DNA of 64,000 nucleotides from CAWIHS01 sp963836005 (GTDB lineage Bacteria; Pseudomonadota; Gammaproteobacteria; GRL18), in assembly GCA_963836005.1 (NCBI GenBank), contig CAWIHS010000002.1:558001-622000 (forward strand), given 5' to 3'. Below the pieces are notes generated by a model. The model saw only the letters and a list, made by a program, of their open reading frames with translations. It was not told the origin of the DNA and searched no databases. Shown here piece after piece: positions 32,683 through 41,144 of the stretch; positions within the stretch are counted from its first letter, which is position 1, and the number at the start of each line of letters is the position of its first letter. The position numbers were made by a program, and so were the translations under genes.

Positions 32683-33086
32683 CAATTCGTGGGGATCTCT
32701 CAGTACTTAAGGATAATTGAGTGTTTGTGGAAGGCAGATAATTGCTCCTGCGTGATCTGCATTCCCTACATGACCACCATGGATGGTGGAAATGCATGCG
32801 AGAGGCAGGAGCCGAAGTCGTCCTTGCAGGTCAAGTGTATGTGGCATGGATGCCACATTCAAGCCTACGACATACATGGAAGTATAAGTGCCGTGGGAGG
32901 CAGGAAGCCGGGAACGACCATGGAAGTATTTACGGCGTCTTCTGGAACAAATACTCGATTATCCGCACCTGATGTTGCTTAAGTACCTACCTATGTGTCT
33001 ATGTTAGAAAAAAATGAAAAGAATTAAGATAAGCTTGTGGTCACAGGCACGATCTATTGTGACGAACTTAAAAAAGGGCAGGCAGA

Positions 33087-33428
33087 ATGCATGAGATGTC
33101 ATTATGCGAAGGTATCTTGCAGATATTAGAAGACAATGCGAAAAGCCAGGGATTTAAAAAGGTAAAAATTGTCTGGCTGGAAATCGGTGCACTTGCAGGT
33201 GTTGAACTGGATGCCATGCGTTTTGGTTTCGACGCGGTGACTAAAGGAACACTGGCGGAGCATGCTCAATTAGAGATCATTCAAATCCCGGGTCAGGCAT
33301 GGTGTATGCATTGTTCTAAAAGCGTGGAAATAAAACAACGCTTTGATGCGTGTCCTCAATGTGGCGGTTATCAATTACAGGTATCTGGCGGCGAAGAAAT
33401 GAAAATAACAGAATTGGAGGTTGAGTAA
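33087..33428 (+). CDS. hypA: HypA, hydrogenase nickel insertion protein
   Basis: Small nickel/zinc metallochaperone that works with HypB to insert nickel into [NiFe]-hydrogenase large subunits. The N-terminal MHEMS provides the nickel-binding His2 and Glu3. The zinc site is CMHC and CPQC near residues 73-93. Length 113 is normal. The ATG at 33087 follows GGCAGG. It is 2.6 kb upstream of the hydrogenase genes, separated by a regulator and kinase, and starts just after the mobile-element cluster. Confidence 0.95.
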   Translation: MHEMSLCEGILQILEDNAKSQGFKKVKIVWLEIGALAGVELDAMRFGFDAVTKGTLAEHAQLEIIQIPGQAWCMHCSKSVEIKQRFDACPQCGGYQLQVSGGEEMKITELEVE

Positions 33429-33575
33429 AGTTTTGTCAAAAGCTCGAGTAATCTGTACGTTTTGCTGGCATGCTGCAGGTAAATAAAAAATTCTTACCAT
33501 GCCTTCAGCTTGATAGTGAGGAGACTAAGTTAAATATAAAGTTGTTTGAAAATTATAAAACATTAGCCAGCACTA

Positions 33576-33980
33576 TTAAGTCTGACTGTTGTCCAGCAAA
33601 CGGGAGACTTTTTCTAAGAGTAATTTTGGATTAATCGGTTTTTCAATAAATTCCTGTACGGGTAAAAAGGAATCATCTCGGTCTTTATTTGAAAAAGTAC
33701 CTGCATATAGTCCTTTTTCATTGACTGCGGATAACATCAATATGGGAATATCCTGCGTGTCAATATTGTTTTTCAATTCGCGGGCAATATTAAAACCAGC
33801 ATTTTGATCCTCTGGAAACATAACATCCAGTATAATGAGGTCGGCTCCAAATTCGCTGCTGTTTTTTACAACATTTTCCTGGTGGTATTGGCAGGAGACA
33901 TTATAGTTAGCACTTTCTAAAATAATGATCAGGGCTTCGACTATGTTTCTATCATCATCCACAATATAGATGTTTTGCAT
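33576..33980 (-). CDS. Receiver-only response regulator
   Basis: CheY-like single-domain protein of 134 residues. The acidic pocket is IVDDD (8-10), the phospho-acceptor Asp52 in IILDVMFPED, followed by Ser84 and Lys114 in FIEKP. There is no output domain, so it must act by protein contact. It is divergent from, and 304 bases away from, the Rossmann-histidine-kinase gene, which is the likely cognate kinase. The loop after Asp52 (EDQNAGFN) and the segment at 95-105 are longer than in CheY. Confidence 0.88.
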   Translation of the reverse strand: MQNIYIVDDDRNIVEALIIILESANYNVSCQYHQENVVKNSSEFGADLIILDVMFPEDQNAGFNIARELKNNIDTQDIPILMLSAVNEKGLYAGTFSNKDRDDSFLPVQEFIEKPINPKLLLEKVSRLLDNSQT

Positions 33981-34062
33981 TTTTTCTCTACCATGTTAGA
34001 AGTCGTTATGAGGAAGAATTTATAACTTTATGGCTCTAGTATGTTGCACAGGTGATTGCTAT

Positions 34063-34215
34063 CATATGTTTGTGCAAGGCAGATAATTGCCCCTGCAGGA
34101 ACTGCATTCCTTACATTAGATGATCACCAAAGATGGTCAAAATGCATGTGAGAGCCAGGAGCCCCGTGCATGAAGGTGAATCAATACATGATAGCAGGCA
34201 CGACCATTAAAATAC
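34063..34215. repeat. Degenerate family A interior
   Basis: TTTGTGCAAGGCAGATAATTGC followed by CCTGCAGG...CTGCATTCC and AAATGCATGTGAGAGCCAGGAG parallels the interior of the split element at 32720-32810. The terminal repeats are not recognisable. It lies between the regulator and kinase genes. Confidence 0.6.
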
Positions 34216-34284
34216 ACTGAATTAAGCGGCATTTATGGTAAATAATAAACTGAGCACGATAAATTCACAAGCCAAGAATGGATT

Positions 34285-35448
34285 ATGAAAAAAGACAAAG
34301 TTGCAATCATAGGGGCGGGATTAGGGGGAACTGCGATATTAGAATTTCTTTTAAAGCAGCAAGGTGTTGAAATTTGTTATGTTTGTGACATTGATCCAAA
34401 TGCACCAGGCATTCTGCTGGCAAAAAAAAATAACATCAAATATGGTACGGGCGGAAAATCTAATAAAATACTAAATGATATAGAAATTGATCTCATCTTT
34501 GAAGTGACTGGTAATACCGATGTTTTTGAAAGACTCATAGCGGATGAAAAAATAAATAAAAAATTAATTAGTGCTGCAGGAACCAAGATTATTTTTGATC
34601 TTCTGGATGCTCAGGAGAATATTCAACGTAAACTGGAAGAGTATAAAAAAGGTCTGGAAGATAAGATAATAAAACGCACAGATGAGCTTGAAAAATCAAA
34701 CTGTTTATTGCAGAAAGAAATGCAGCATCAAGAGCAGCTGAACCAGAAACTGCAGCAGATCAATAATGAAAAAACAAAATATTTACTGCAGGCCACCCAT
34801 CAGTTAAAAGCGCCATTTGCGGCGATACAGAGTTATGTGGATATTATTCTCGATGGCTATACTGGCGGTATTAATGAGCAGACAACGGTTATTATGCAAA
34901 AGATTAAAAATCGTTGTGATCTGTTATCCTCGTCGATAAAGGAAATGTTAGAACTGGCTAACTTAAAGTCTTATATCAATCATGAGCGAAGCCATCATGT
35001 TAAATGTCAACTGGAATCTGTTATCCGGGAAGTCATTAGCTCCTATCAGGTGCTGGCAGAAGAAAAAAATATTCAGCTGTCAACTTCATTTCAACCTCAT
35101 TGTCCAGATATTACCTGTCATGCCGAACAAATAAAAATATTGTTATCGGTGTTGATTGACAATGCAATAAAATATACCCCGAGCGGTAAACGTATAGATG
35201 TCGAAACCGTAATAATAAATAATAAAGTTGTTTTAAAAATTAAAGATCAAGGTATTGGTATTAAACCTGAATTTTTTGATAAGGTATTTCAGGAATATTT
35301 CAGAAGTAACCGGGCAACTGATGTTAATCCCAACGGCACAGGATTAGGCCTCGCGATTGCAAAAGAAATTGTCAATTTGCATGATTTTAAGATAGAAATT
35401 GAAAGTATCATTGATCAGGGAACGACCTTTAGTGTTACAATGAACTAA
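34285..35448 (+). CDS. Histidine kinase with N-terminal NAD-binding Rossmann domain
   Basis: A cytoplasmic sensor kinase of unusual build. Residues 5-110 form a Rossmann fold of the dehydrogenase type: GAGLGG at 10-15, an acidic end of strand 2 (CDID, 34-37, favouring NAD over NADP), and FEVTGN / ISAAGT further on. A coiled coil spans 110-165. The HisKA domain follows with His172 in ATHQLKAPF, then the ATPase domain with N box IDNAIKYTPS (291-300), G1 DQGIGI and G2 GTGLGLAIAK. There are no membrane helices and no PAS domain. It lies directly upstream of the NAD(P)-linked hydrogenase, with a receiver-only regulator divergent. Its stop codon is the first TAA of a miniature element. Confidence 0.85.
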   Translation: MKKDKVAIIGAGLGGTAILEFLLKQQGVEICYVCDIDPNAPGILLAKKNNIKYGTGGKSNKILNDIEIDLIFEVTGNTDVFERLIADEKINKKLISAAGTKIIFDLLDAQENIQRKLEEYKKGLEDKIIKRTDELEKSNCLLQKEMQHQEQLNQKLQQINNEKTKYLLQATHQLKAPFAAIQSYVDIILDGYTGGINEQTTVIMQKIKNRCDLLSSSIKEMLELANLKSYINHERSHHVKCQLESVIREVISSYQVLAEEKNIQLSTSFQPHCPDITCHAEQIKILLSVLIDNAIKYTPSGKRIDVETVIINNKVVLKIKDQGIGIKPEFFDKVFQEYFRSNRATDVNPNGTGLGLAIAKEIVNLHDFKIEIESIIDQGTTFSVTMN

Positions 35449-35595
35449 ATAGTTGTTCGGAAACAGTGTCCATAACTATTGAAGCCTCGCACAAGACTCT
35501 GCAATACCTCATTTCGCTCATATTAGCATCAAATCACGAAATGATGCATCACAGAGTCTTGTGCTAAATGGACACCTTTTAGGAACACTTATTTA
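35446..35595. repeat. TA-flanked miniature element before hydB
   Basis: The left end TAAATAGTTGTTCGGAAAC pairs imperfectly with the right end TTTTAGGAACACTTATTTA, and TA borders both sides. It shares its interior with 21789-21937. The element provides the stop codon of the kinase gene and fills half of the gap between kinase and hydB, so the hydrogenase promoter lies within or just after it. Confidence 0.75.
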
Positions 35596-35731
35596 GGATA
35601 TTCAATGTTTGACATGCCTGTCCATCCATCAGTTTGTTAAAGTTCTCTGTCACTTTTCAGGAAGAAGGCGTTGGCCTTTAATTGCTGAACTATTGCTGGA
35701 TTTTGTTTAGTTAAACAGCAGGGGTTTTTTT

Positions 35732-36766
35732 ATGCAAAATTTTTATATCACTCATGAACACTTCAAACCATTTGTTGAGCAAATGGTAGGCCAAAATGAG
35801 GTAATTGCGCCGGTTGCAAAAGAAAATAAATTTATCTTTAGCAAATTACTCTCGTTTGACAGCTTAAGGCTCGATTATGATGTCACTATACTGCCGCCGA
35901 AAAAAGAATTTTTCCCTCCAACCCAGCATTTAATCCGCTTTGATCAATTTGGTTTTACGGGCTGTGTTAAAGTAACAGAAAAAATACTCTTTGGTGTTCA
36001 TTATTATGATATCAAAGGGATTGATATGTCAGATCAGTTTTATCGACAGGGCAAGGAAGATATTAACTATACAGCGCAACGTGATGCTACTACGCTAATA
36101 GGCTCAAGTATACAGGCACTCAGTGCTGATGCATTCTGGGGGACGGTTGGCGACGATGTAGAACCCCAGGGGCATGATGGCTTTTTCACCTTATTAGATA
36201 GCGGTTACCTGTTCGAGGTGCGTAATGATAAAGCGGCCAAATTACTCGAGTATGGGATATTCACTAGCGCTACACCAGTGCAGATTGAACAGGCTCAACA
36301 GGTAAATGAGGAGATAAAAAGTCAATGTCATAAAAAATTAAATTATACTTCAATGGGCATTGCCGAAAAAGTACGTGCTAATTTTGACAATATGGATCTA
36401 TGGCGAGACTTGTCCGACTTATGCTTTTCCTGTGGTTCCTGTAATACGATTTGCCCTACCTGTTACTGTTTTGATGTGCAGGATCACTGGAATCTGGATC
36501 AGACCTCAGGGGTGCGCACTCGCTACTGGGATTCCTGCTTGACTGAGGATTTTGCTAAAGTATCTTTAGGTGGCGGTCATGCGGAGAATTTCCGGGATCA
36601 AAAGGCTTCACGTTTTCGCCATCGTATCATGCGCAAAATGGCCTATCTGACCGAATCATTAGGCGGGCCTGCCTGTACTGGTTGTGGCCGCTGTGTAACT
36701 GCCTGCACGGTTAAAATAGCTGATCCGGTTAAAGTAGTTGAGCGCATTATGCAGGAGGGTAATTAA
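35732..36766 (+). CDS. hydB: Group 3b hydrogenase iron-sulfur subunit HydB
   Basis: Beta subunit (344 residues) of a cytoplasmic bidirectional NAD(P)-linked [NiFe]-hydrogenase of the sulfhydrogenase type. It relays electrons between the small subunit and the flavin subunit through two [4Fe-4S] clusters. Cysteine motifs are LCFSCGSCNTICPTC in the middle and CTGCGRCVTACTVK near the C-terminus. The ATG at 35732 has AGGGG upstream. The stop overlaps the hydG start (TAATGA). The B-G-D-A gene order is that of group 3b enzymes; some members also reduce sulfur, which would suit this organism but is not shown. Confidence 0.92.
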   Translation: MQNFYITHEHFKPFVEQMVGQNEVIAPVAKENKFIFSKLLSFDSLRLDYDVTILPPKKEFFPPTQHLIRFDQFGFTGCVKVTEKILFGVHYYDIKGIDMSDQFYRQGKEDINYTAQRDATTLIGSSIQALSADAFWGTVGDDVEPQGHDGFFTLLDSGYLFEVRNDKAAKLLEYGIFTSATPVQIEQAQQVNEEIKSQCHKKLNYTSMGIAEKVRANFDNMDLWRDLSDLCFSCGSCNTICPTCYCFDVQDHWNLDQTSGVRTRYWDSCLTEDFAKVSLGGGHAENFRDQKASRFRHRIMRKMAYLTESLGGPACTGCGRCVTACTVKIADPVKVVERIMQEGN

Positions 36767-37632
36767 TGAACGCAAATCTTGAAAGCAGCGATGCACAACT
36801 GCATGAAAATAAAGTCAACATTTTTTTGCCTAAAGCCGCTAATATCATACACAAACAGCAGATTACTGAGCTGGAATATCACTACACTGTGCAACTGGCC
36901 GACGCCTCTGAATTTAACTTTTATCCGGGGCAGATCCTTGAGGTGTCATTGTTTGGTTATGGTGAAATTCCTATTGGTATTGCCAGCTCACCCACCCGAG
37001 GAAATAGCTTCGAATTTGTGATCCGCAGTGTCGGCCGGGTGTCTACCGCTCTGAATAAGTTAAATCAGGCTGATGTGCTGTATCTTCGAGGGCCGCTGGG
37101 AAAAGGTTTTGATTTAGACAAATTGAAGGGTCAAAATATACTTATTGTTGCCGGCGGTATTGGCTTGTGTCCGACCCGCAGTCTGATTCAGTATATTCTT
37201 GATCGTCGTCAGGAATTTAAAACCTTTACCCTGTTTTATGGCGCCAGAAGTCCTGAGCAACAGCTGTTTTTAGATGATCTTCAACTCTGGAGAGAATCTT
37301 CAGCGGTCAACTTTTATGCTTCTGTGGATAAAGCAGAACCCGGTCAAAATACTGCAAGTCATATTGGTTTAATTACAGACCTTTTTGCCCAAACTGATAT
37401 TTCAGCCGATACACGGGTGATCGTGTGCGGACCGCCAATCATGTATAAGTTTGTGATCCGGGAACTGGAGATGCTGGGCATTGCGCATGAAAATATTTTT
37501 CTTGATCTGGAACGTCGAATGAAATGTGCCGTGGGAAAATGCGGCCATTGTCAGCTCAATGATCTGTATGTCTGTGTTGATGGTCCGGTATTTCCTTTCT
37601 CAGAAATTAAACATCTGGAGGAAGCATTATGA
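36766..37632 (+). CDS. hydG: Group 3b hydrogenase flavin/NAD(P) subunit HydG
   Basis: Gamma subunit (288 residues) related to ferredoxin-NADP reductase and the flavin subunit of dihydroorotate dehydrogenase. The FAD-binding part contains GYGEIPIGIASS, and the nucleotide-binding part has VAGGIGLCPTRS. The C-terminal [2Fe-2S] site is CAVGKCGHCQ plus a later Cys in YVCVDG. It exchanges hydride with NAD(P)H. Its start and stop codons overlap those of hydB and hydD, so translation is coupled. Confidence 0.93.
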   Translation: MNANLESSDAQLHENKVNIFLPKAANIIHKQQITELEYHYTVQLADASEFNFYPGQILEVSLFGYGEIPIGIASSPTRGNSFEFVIRSVGRVSTALNKLNQADVLYLRGPLGKGFDLDKLKGQNILIVAGGIGLCPTRSLIQYILDRRQEFKTFTLFYGARSPEQQLFLDDLQLWRESSAVNFYASVDKAEPGQNTASHIGLITDLFAQTDISADTRVIVCGPPIMYKFVIRELEMLGIAHENIFLDLERRMKCAVGKCGHCQLNDLYVCVDGPVFPFSEIKHLEEAL

Positions 37633-38432
37633 GCGGTTTAAATCAACCTAAGCCCAGGGTGGCATTTTTTGATTTTGCCGGTTGTGAAGGCTGTCAAATT
37701 GAATTAACCAACTATGGTGCAGAGGATTTTTTAGAATTACTCAAGCATATTGATATTGTCGAATTTCGTGAGGCCATGAGTGAAAAGGCTGAAGAAATTG
37801 ACATCGCCTGTATTGAAGGCAGTTTTGCACGTGAATCAGATCGGCAAAGATTACTGGATATACGCCGGCGTGCAAAGATTGTCATCGCTTTTGGTGCCTG
37901 TGCTCATACGGGTGGTATCAATGCCCTGAAAAACCATCAAACTGATTATCAGCAATGTGTTTACGGTAAAGATTATCTGCTGCCCCATCTGGATACTTTC
38001 ACCGCCAGGCCTATTTCCAATGCGATCAAAGTGGATTATAGCTCTCCTGGGTGTCCGATGAGCCGCTATGAGTTCCTGGATATCATTTCTCATCTACTGC
38101 ATGAAAAAGAGCCGGTGATACCTAATTATCCGGTGTGTGTTGAATGCAAACGAAATGAGACTATTTGCCGTTATGAACAGGGTGATTACTGTATGGGTCA
38201 GGTGGCGCGGGCGGGTTGTGGGGCCCCATGCACTGCCGATGGTATACCTTGTGAAGCTTGTCGCGGCTTGATAGACAGTGCCAATCTTGAAGCCCTGGAA
38301 ATGGCACTGATCGAACAGGGTGGAATGTCAAAAAAGCAGGCGAAAGAGAAGTACCTGATGTTTACTGCAAATTGTGCTGATAGTGCGGACTCTTTTGTGC
38401 AAGCTGAGGTGAGTGATGAAACAAACCGTTAA
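37629..38432 (+). CDS. hydD: Group 3b hydrogenase small subunit HydD
   Basis: Delta (small) subunit of 267 residues that carries the cluster chain from the nickel-iron site. The proximal motif is FAGCEGCQIEL; further ligands are GACAHTGG and SSPGCPMSR. A C-terminal ferredoxin-like region (CVECKRNETIC, CGAPC, CEAC) follows. It lacks a Tat signal, as expected for a cytoplasmic enzyme. ATG overlaps the hydG stop by four bases and its own end overlaps hydA by 20 bases. Confidence 0.93.
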   Translation: MSGLNQPKPRVAFFDFAGCEGCQIELTNYGAEDFLELLKHIDIVEFREAMSEKAEEIDIACIEGSFARESDRQRLLDIRRRAKIVIAFGACAHTGGINALKNHQTDYQQCVYGKDYLLPHLDTFTARPISNAIKVDYSSPGCPMSRYEFLDIISHLLHEKEPVIPNYPVCVECKRNETICRYEQGDYCMGQVARAGCGAPCTADGIPCEACRGLIDSANLEALEMALIEQGGMSKKQAKEKYLMFTANCADSADSFVQAEVSDETNR

Positions 38433-39732
38433 TATTAATGTCAATCATTTAACCCGTGTCGAAGGGCATGGCAATATTGTAGTCAATGTGAATAGCGGCA
38501 AACTGGAAAAATGTGAATGGCAGGTACCTGAAACTCCTCGGTTTTTTGAGGCCATGGTAAGAGGACGCCATTATAGTGAGATTCAACGTATCACTTCCAG
38601 GATTTGTGGTATCTGTTCAGTGGGGCATACCCTGGCTTCAGTGAAAACGACAGAGGATGCTCTGGGGATAGACATTTCAGAACAGACTTATAAGCTGCGC
38701 TCGATATTAAAACATGCTGAAAATTTTGATTCGCATATATTGCATATCTATTTTCTCGCAGCACCGGATTTTTTAGGTGTAAAATCTGTTTTTCCACTGG
38801 TTTCAACTCATGATGAAGTAGTTAAATGTGCCTTGCGTTTAAAACGCCTCGGACATGAATGGGGTGCTTTGTTGGCCGGGCGCACTACCCATCCAACCAA
38901 AGTGCTGCCCGGCGGATTTTCCCGGGTGCCCGATGCGGAAGCCTTAAAGGAATTACGCGCTAAACTGCTTGCTGCGGTGCCTGATCTCAATGCAACGGTT
39001 GAGACAATTCTTTCAGTAGCTGAAAATATTCCTGATTTTCATCGGCCCACTGAATATATCGCCCTGTGCAGCGATCTTGACTACGCGGTTTATGACGGGG
39101 ACATCCAGTCAGTTTTGGCAACAGGTGAAAAACAGCGTTATCCTCTGAGCCAATATAGAGAGGTCAGTAACGAGTATGTCAGTCCCTTGTCAACTGCAAA
39201 ATATACTAAAAATAAACTTGATAGTTATGCCGTAGGCGCTATGGCACGTTTTAATAACAACTATGATCATTTACATGAGCAGGCAAAAGCAGTGGCAAAA
39301 CGGCTGGGTATCAGCCCCATCTGTGATAATCCGTATATGAATACCATTGCTCAGTTAGTTGAAGTGGTGCATAGCGTTTATACCACGCTGGAGATTATTG
39401 AAGACCTGTTAACCACAGGAATTAAACAGCAGGCGTTGGCATTACCCACTAAATACTCGCATGGTGTAGGTGCGGTAGAAGTACCCAGAGGGATTTTGTT
39501 TCATGAATTTGAGTTTGATCAGCAGGGTCTGTGCACCATGGGTAATTGTGTTATACCGACCAATCAAAACCATGCCAATATCCAGAAGGACTTTGATGAA
39601 CTGGTACCGCAAATGCTGGCACAAAATAAAGACGAACAGCAGATGGAGCTTGCACTGGAAATGCTGGTTCGTTCATACGACCCCTGTATTTCCTGTTCAA
39701 CTCACTTTTTAGATGTTAAATTTGTAAAATGA
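38413..39732 (+). CDS. hydA: Group 3b [NiFe]-hydrogenase large subunit HydA
   Basis: Catalytic alpha subunit (439 residues) holding the Ni-Fe centre. The L1 motif RICGICSVGHT gives Cys65 and Cys68; the L2 motif DPCISCSTH gives Cys425, Cys428 and His431. The eight residues after His431 (FLDVKFVK) are the C-terminal tail that a maturation protease removes after nickel insertion, and that protease is the next gene. The first two codons are both ATG, so either may be the start. All four ligand cysteines are present and the frame is intact. Confidence 0.95.
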   Translation: MMKQTVNINVNHLTRVEGHGNIVVNVNSGKLEKCEWQVPETPRFFEAMVRGRHYSEIQRITSRICGICSVGHTLASVKTTEDALGIDISEQTYKLRSILKHAENFDSHILHIYFLAAPDFLGVKSVFPLVSTHDEVVKCALRLKRLGHEWGALLAGRTTHPTKVLPGGFSRVPDAEALKELRAKLLAAVPDLNATVETILSVAENIPDFHRPTEYIALCSDLDYAVYDGDIQSVLATGEKQRYPLSQYREVSNEYVSPLSTAKYTKNKLDSYAVGAMARFNNNYDHLHEQAKAVAKRLGISPICDNPYMNTIAQLVEVVHSVYTTLEIIEDLLTTGIKQQALALPTKYSHGVGAVEVPRGILFHEFEFDQQGLCTMGNCVIPTNQNHANIQKDFDELVPQMLAQNKDEQQMELALEMLVRSYDPCISCSTHFLDVKFVK

Positions 39733-40202
39733 ACTACCTTATTGGGGTAGGCAACTACTCAATGTATGATGACAGTATTGGTTTAAAAATTGTTGAATAC
39801 ATCGCAGAAAATGAGTTAGAAAAAGGGTTTCAGGCAATTGAATTATCCGCCAGCTTAATTAATTTGTTGTCTTATTTCAACCGGCAGACCCGAAAAATTA
39901 TTATTGTTGATTCGGCTAAAATGCACCTGTCGGCGGGAGAATATCGTTTTTTTTCACCGCTGGAAGTCTCTTCAACAAAAAAACTGGCGGGATTGAGTAC
40001 CCATGAAGGCGACTTATTAAGCATTTTGCATTTAGCGCAAGCGTTGGAATATAAAATTCCAGTACTCAAGGTGATGGGCATAGAACCGCAGCTGATCAAA
40101 AATGAATTTGGTTTATCGTCTCTTCTGGAGGAAAAGATTCCTCTTTATAGCAAGCTGTTAATCAATGAATTTAACAGTTCTTTATCCGTAGAACTAATTT
40201 AA
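39729..40202 (+). CDS. Hydrogenase maturation endopeptidase
   Basis: Protease of the HyaD/HybD/HycI family (157 residues) that clips the large-subunit C-terminus once nickel is in place. The family start LIGVGNYSMYDDSIG contains the first nickel-sensing acidic residue; IIVDSAK holds the second and LSTHEGD the His. Start overlaps the hydA stop by four bases, so its substrate is almost certainly that subunit. Confidence 0.92.
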   Translation: MNYLIGVGNYSMYDDSIGLKIVEYIAENELEKGFQAIELSASLINLLSYFNRQTRKIIIVDSAKMHLSAGEYRFFSPLEVSSTKKLAGLSTHEGDLLSILHLAQALEYKIPVLKVMGIEPQLIKNEFGLSSLLEEKIPLYSKLLINEFNSSLSVELI

Positions 40203-40287
40203 TAGTTACTTCTTAAATAACGATGAATGATCAATAACAAGAGTCAGGTATTAAATAAATGAAAACTTCTGAGTTGGAGATGGCGTA

Positions 40288-41118
40288 ATGTGCACGGTAT
40301 GTGGATGTGGTGAAGGTGAAGCATCAATGGAAGGGCATGAACACTCACATGAACATCATCAGCATCATGATTTGGAGCATCATCATGAACATGGTGAACA
40401 TACTCATCATTATGGACTGGGTCCAGCCCATGCGCATGCACCGGGCCTGAGCCAGGCGCGCATGGTTCAGATCGAAGAAGATATTCTTGCCAAAAATAAT
40501 GCCTATGCTGCGACTAATCGGCGTTGGTTTAATGAGCAGCATATTCTGGCCTTAAATCTTGTTTCCAGTCCAGGATCAGGTAAAACAACTCTTCTTACCC
40601 GTACGATTACGGATTTAAAAGATGAACTGAGAATATCAGTGATTGAAGGTGATCAGCAAACAGCCAATGATGCCGACAGGATTAGAGAGACCGGCGTCAA
40701 GGCTATACAGATCAATACGGGTAAAGGGTGTCATCTGGATGGGCATATGGTGGGGCATGCACTGGAAACCCTTAAACCCGAAGCCGATAGTATTTTATTT
40801 ATTGAGAATGTCGGTAATCTTGTTTGCCCGGCTGCCTTTGATCTGGGAGAAGCGCACAAAGTGGCTATACTTTCAGTGACTGAGGGAGACGATAAACCGC
40901 TCAAATATCCAGATATGTTCCATGCATCGGATGTGCTGCTGCTGAATAAAACGGATCTGTTACCCTATGTTCAGTTCGATGTCGATACATGCATTGAGTA
41001 TGCCCGTCGTGTAAATCCGGGTATTAAAGTTCTGCAAGTTTCAGCCACCACAGGAGAGGGTATGGATGTGTGGTATCAGTGGATCCTGATGACCCAGAAG
41101 CTAGCCGCTATCGGCTAA
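40288..41118 (+). CDS. hypB: HypB, nickel-binding GTPase
   Basis: GTPase of 276 residues that delivers nickel to hydrogenase together with HypA. The N-terminus has the high-affinity nickel motif CTVCGCG, followed by a long His-rich nickel-storage stretch (about 20 His in residues 17-52). The GTPase domain has P-loop SSPGSGKTT, the DxxG-like IENVGNL and base-recognition NKTD. ATG at 40288 follows GGAG. It lies 85 bases after the protease gene and is probably the last gene of the hydrogenase operon. Confidence 0.95.
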   Translation: MCTVCGCGEGEASMEGHEHSHEHHQHHDLEHHHEHGEHTHHYGLGPAHAHAPGLSQARMVQIEEDILAKNNAYAATNRRWFNEQHILALNLVSSPGSGKTTLLTRTITDLKDELRISVIEGDQQTANDADRIRETGVKAIQINTGKGCHLDGHMVGHALETLKPEADSILFIENVGNLVCPAAFDLGEAHKVAILSVTEGDDKPLKYPDMFHASDVLLLNKTDLLPYVQFDVDTCIEYARRVNPGIKVLQVSATTGEGMDVWYQWILMTQKLAAIG

Positions 41119-41144
41119 TCAAAGTAGCATAAACTGACACCCGT

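Larger units (their letters stand above)
31200..32703 (+). mobile_element. IS4-family IS10-like insertion sequence, copy 1
   Basis: Terminal inverted repeats CTGAGAGATCCCCACGAATT and AATTCGTGGGGATCTCTCAG bound a 1504-bp element, flanked by the 9-bp duplication TACTTAAGG (31191-31199 and 32704-32712). IS10 also makes 9-bp duplications at symmetrical targets. Removing the nested 156-bp miniature element and its 8-bp duplication leaves 1340 bp, close to the 1329 bp of IS10. The transposase is intact. Copy 2 at 59040 is nearly identical; I found two base differences by eye (32007 and 32600). Confidence 0.93.
31181..32995. repeat. Family A element split by an IS10-like insertion
   Basis: Left end CATACGTAGGTACTTAAGG (31181-31199) and right end CTTAAGTACCTACCTATG (to 32995) are inverted repeats. 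The sequence tgtctatgtt flanks both sides (31171-31180 and 32996-33005) as an exact 10-bp duplication. Without the IS the element is about 302 bp, the longest copy here. Its right border is 91 bases before hypA, so it may supply or displace that gene's promoter. Confidence 0.88.

Noticed and set aside
33040..33060. Sigma-54-like AGGCACGATCTATTGTG before hypA
   Set aside because: The spacing is off by one and the -12 GC is missing.
35690..35715. Sigma-54-like sequence TTGGCCTTTAATTGC before hydB
   Set aside because: GG and GC are nine bases apart and not ten, and the upstream half matches poorly.
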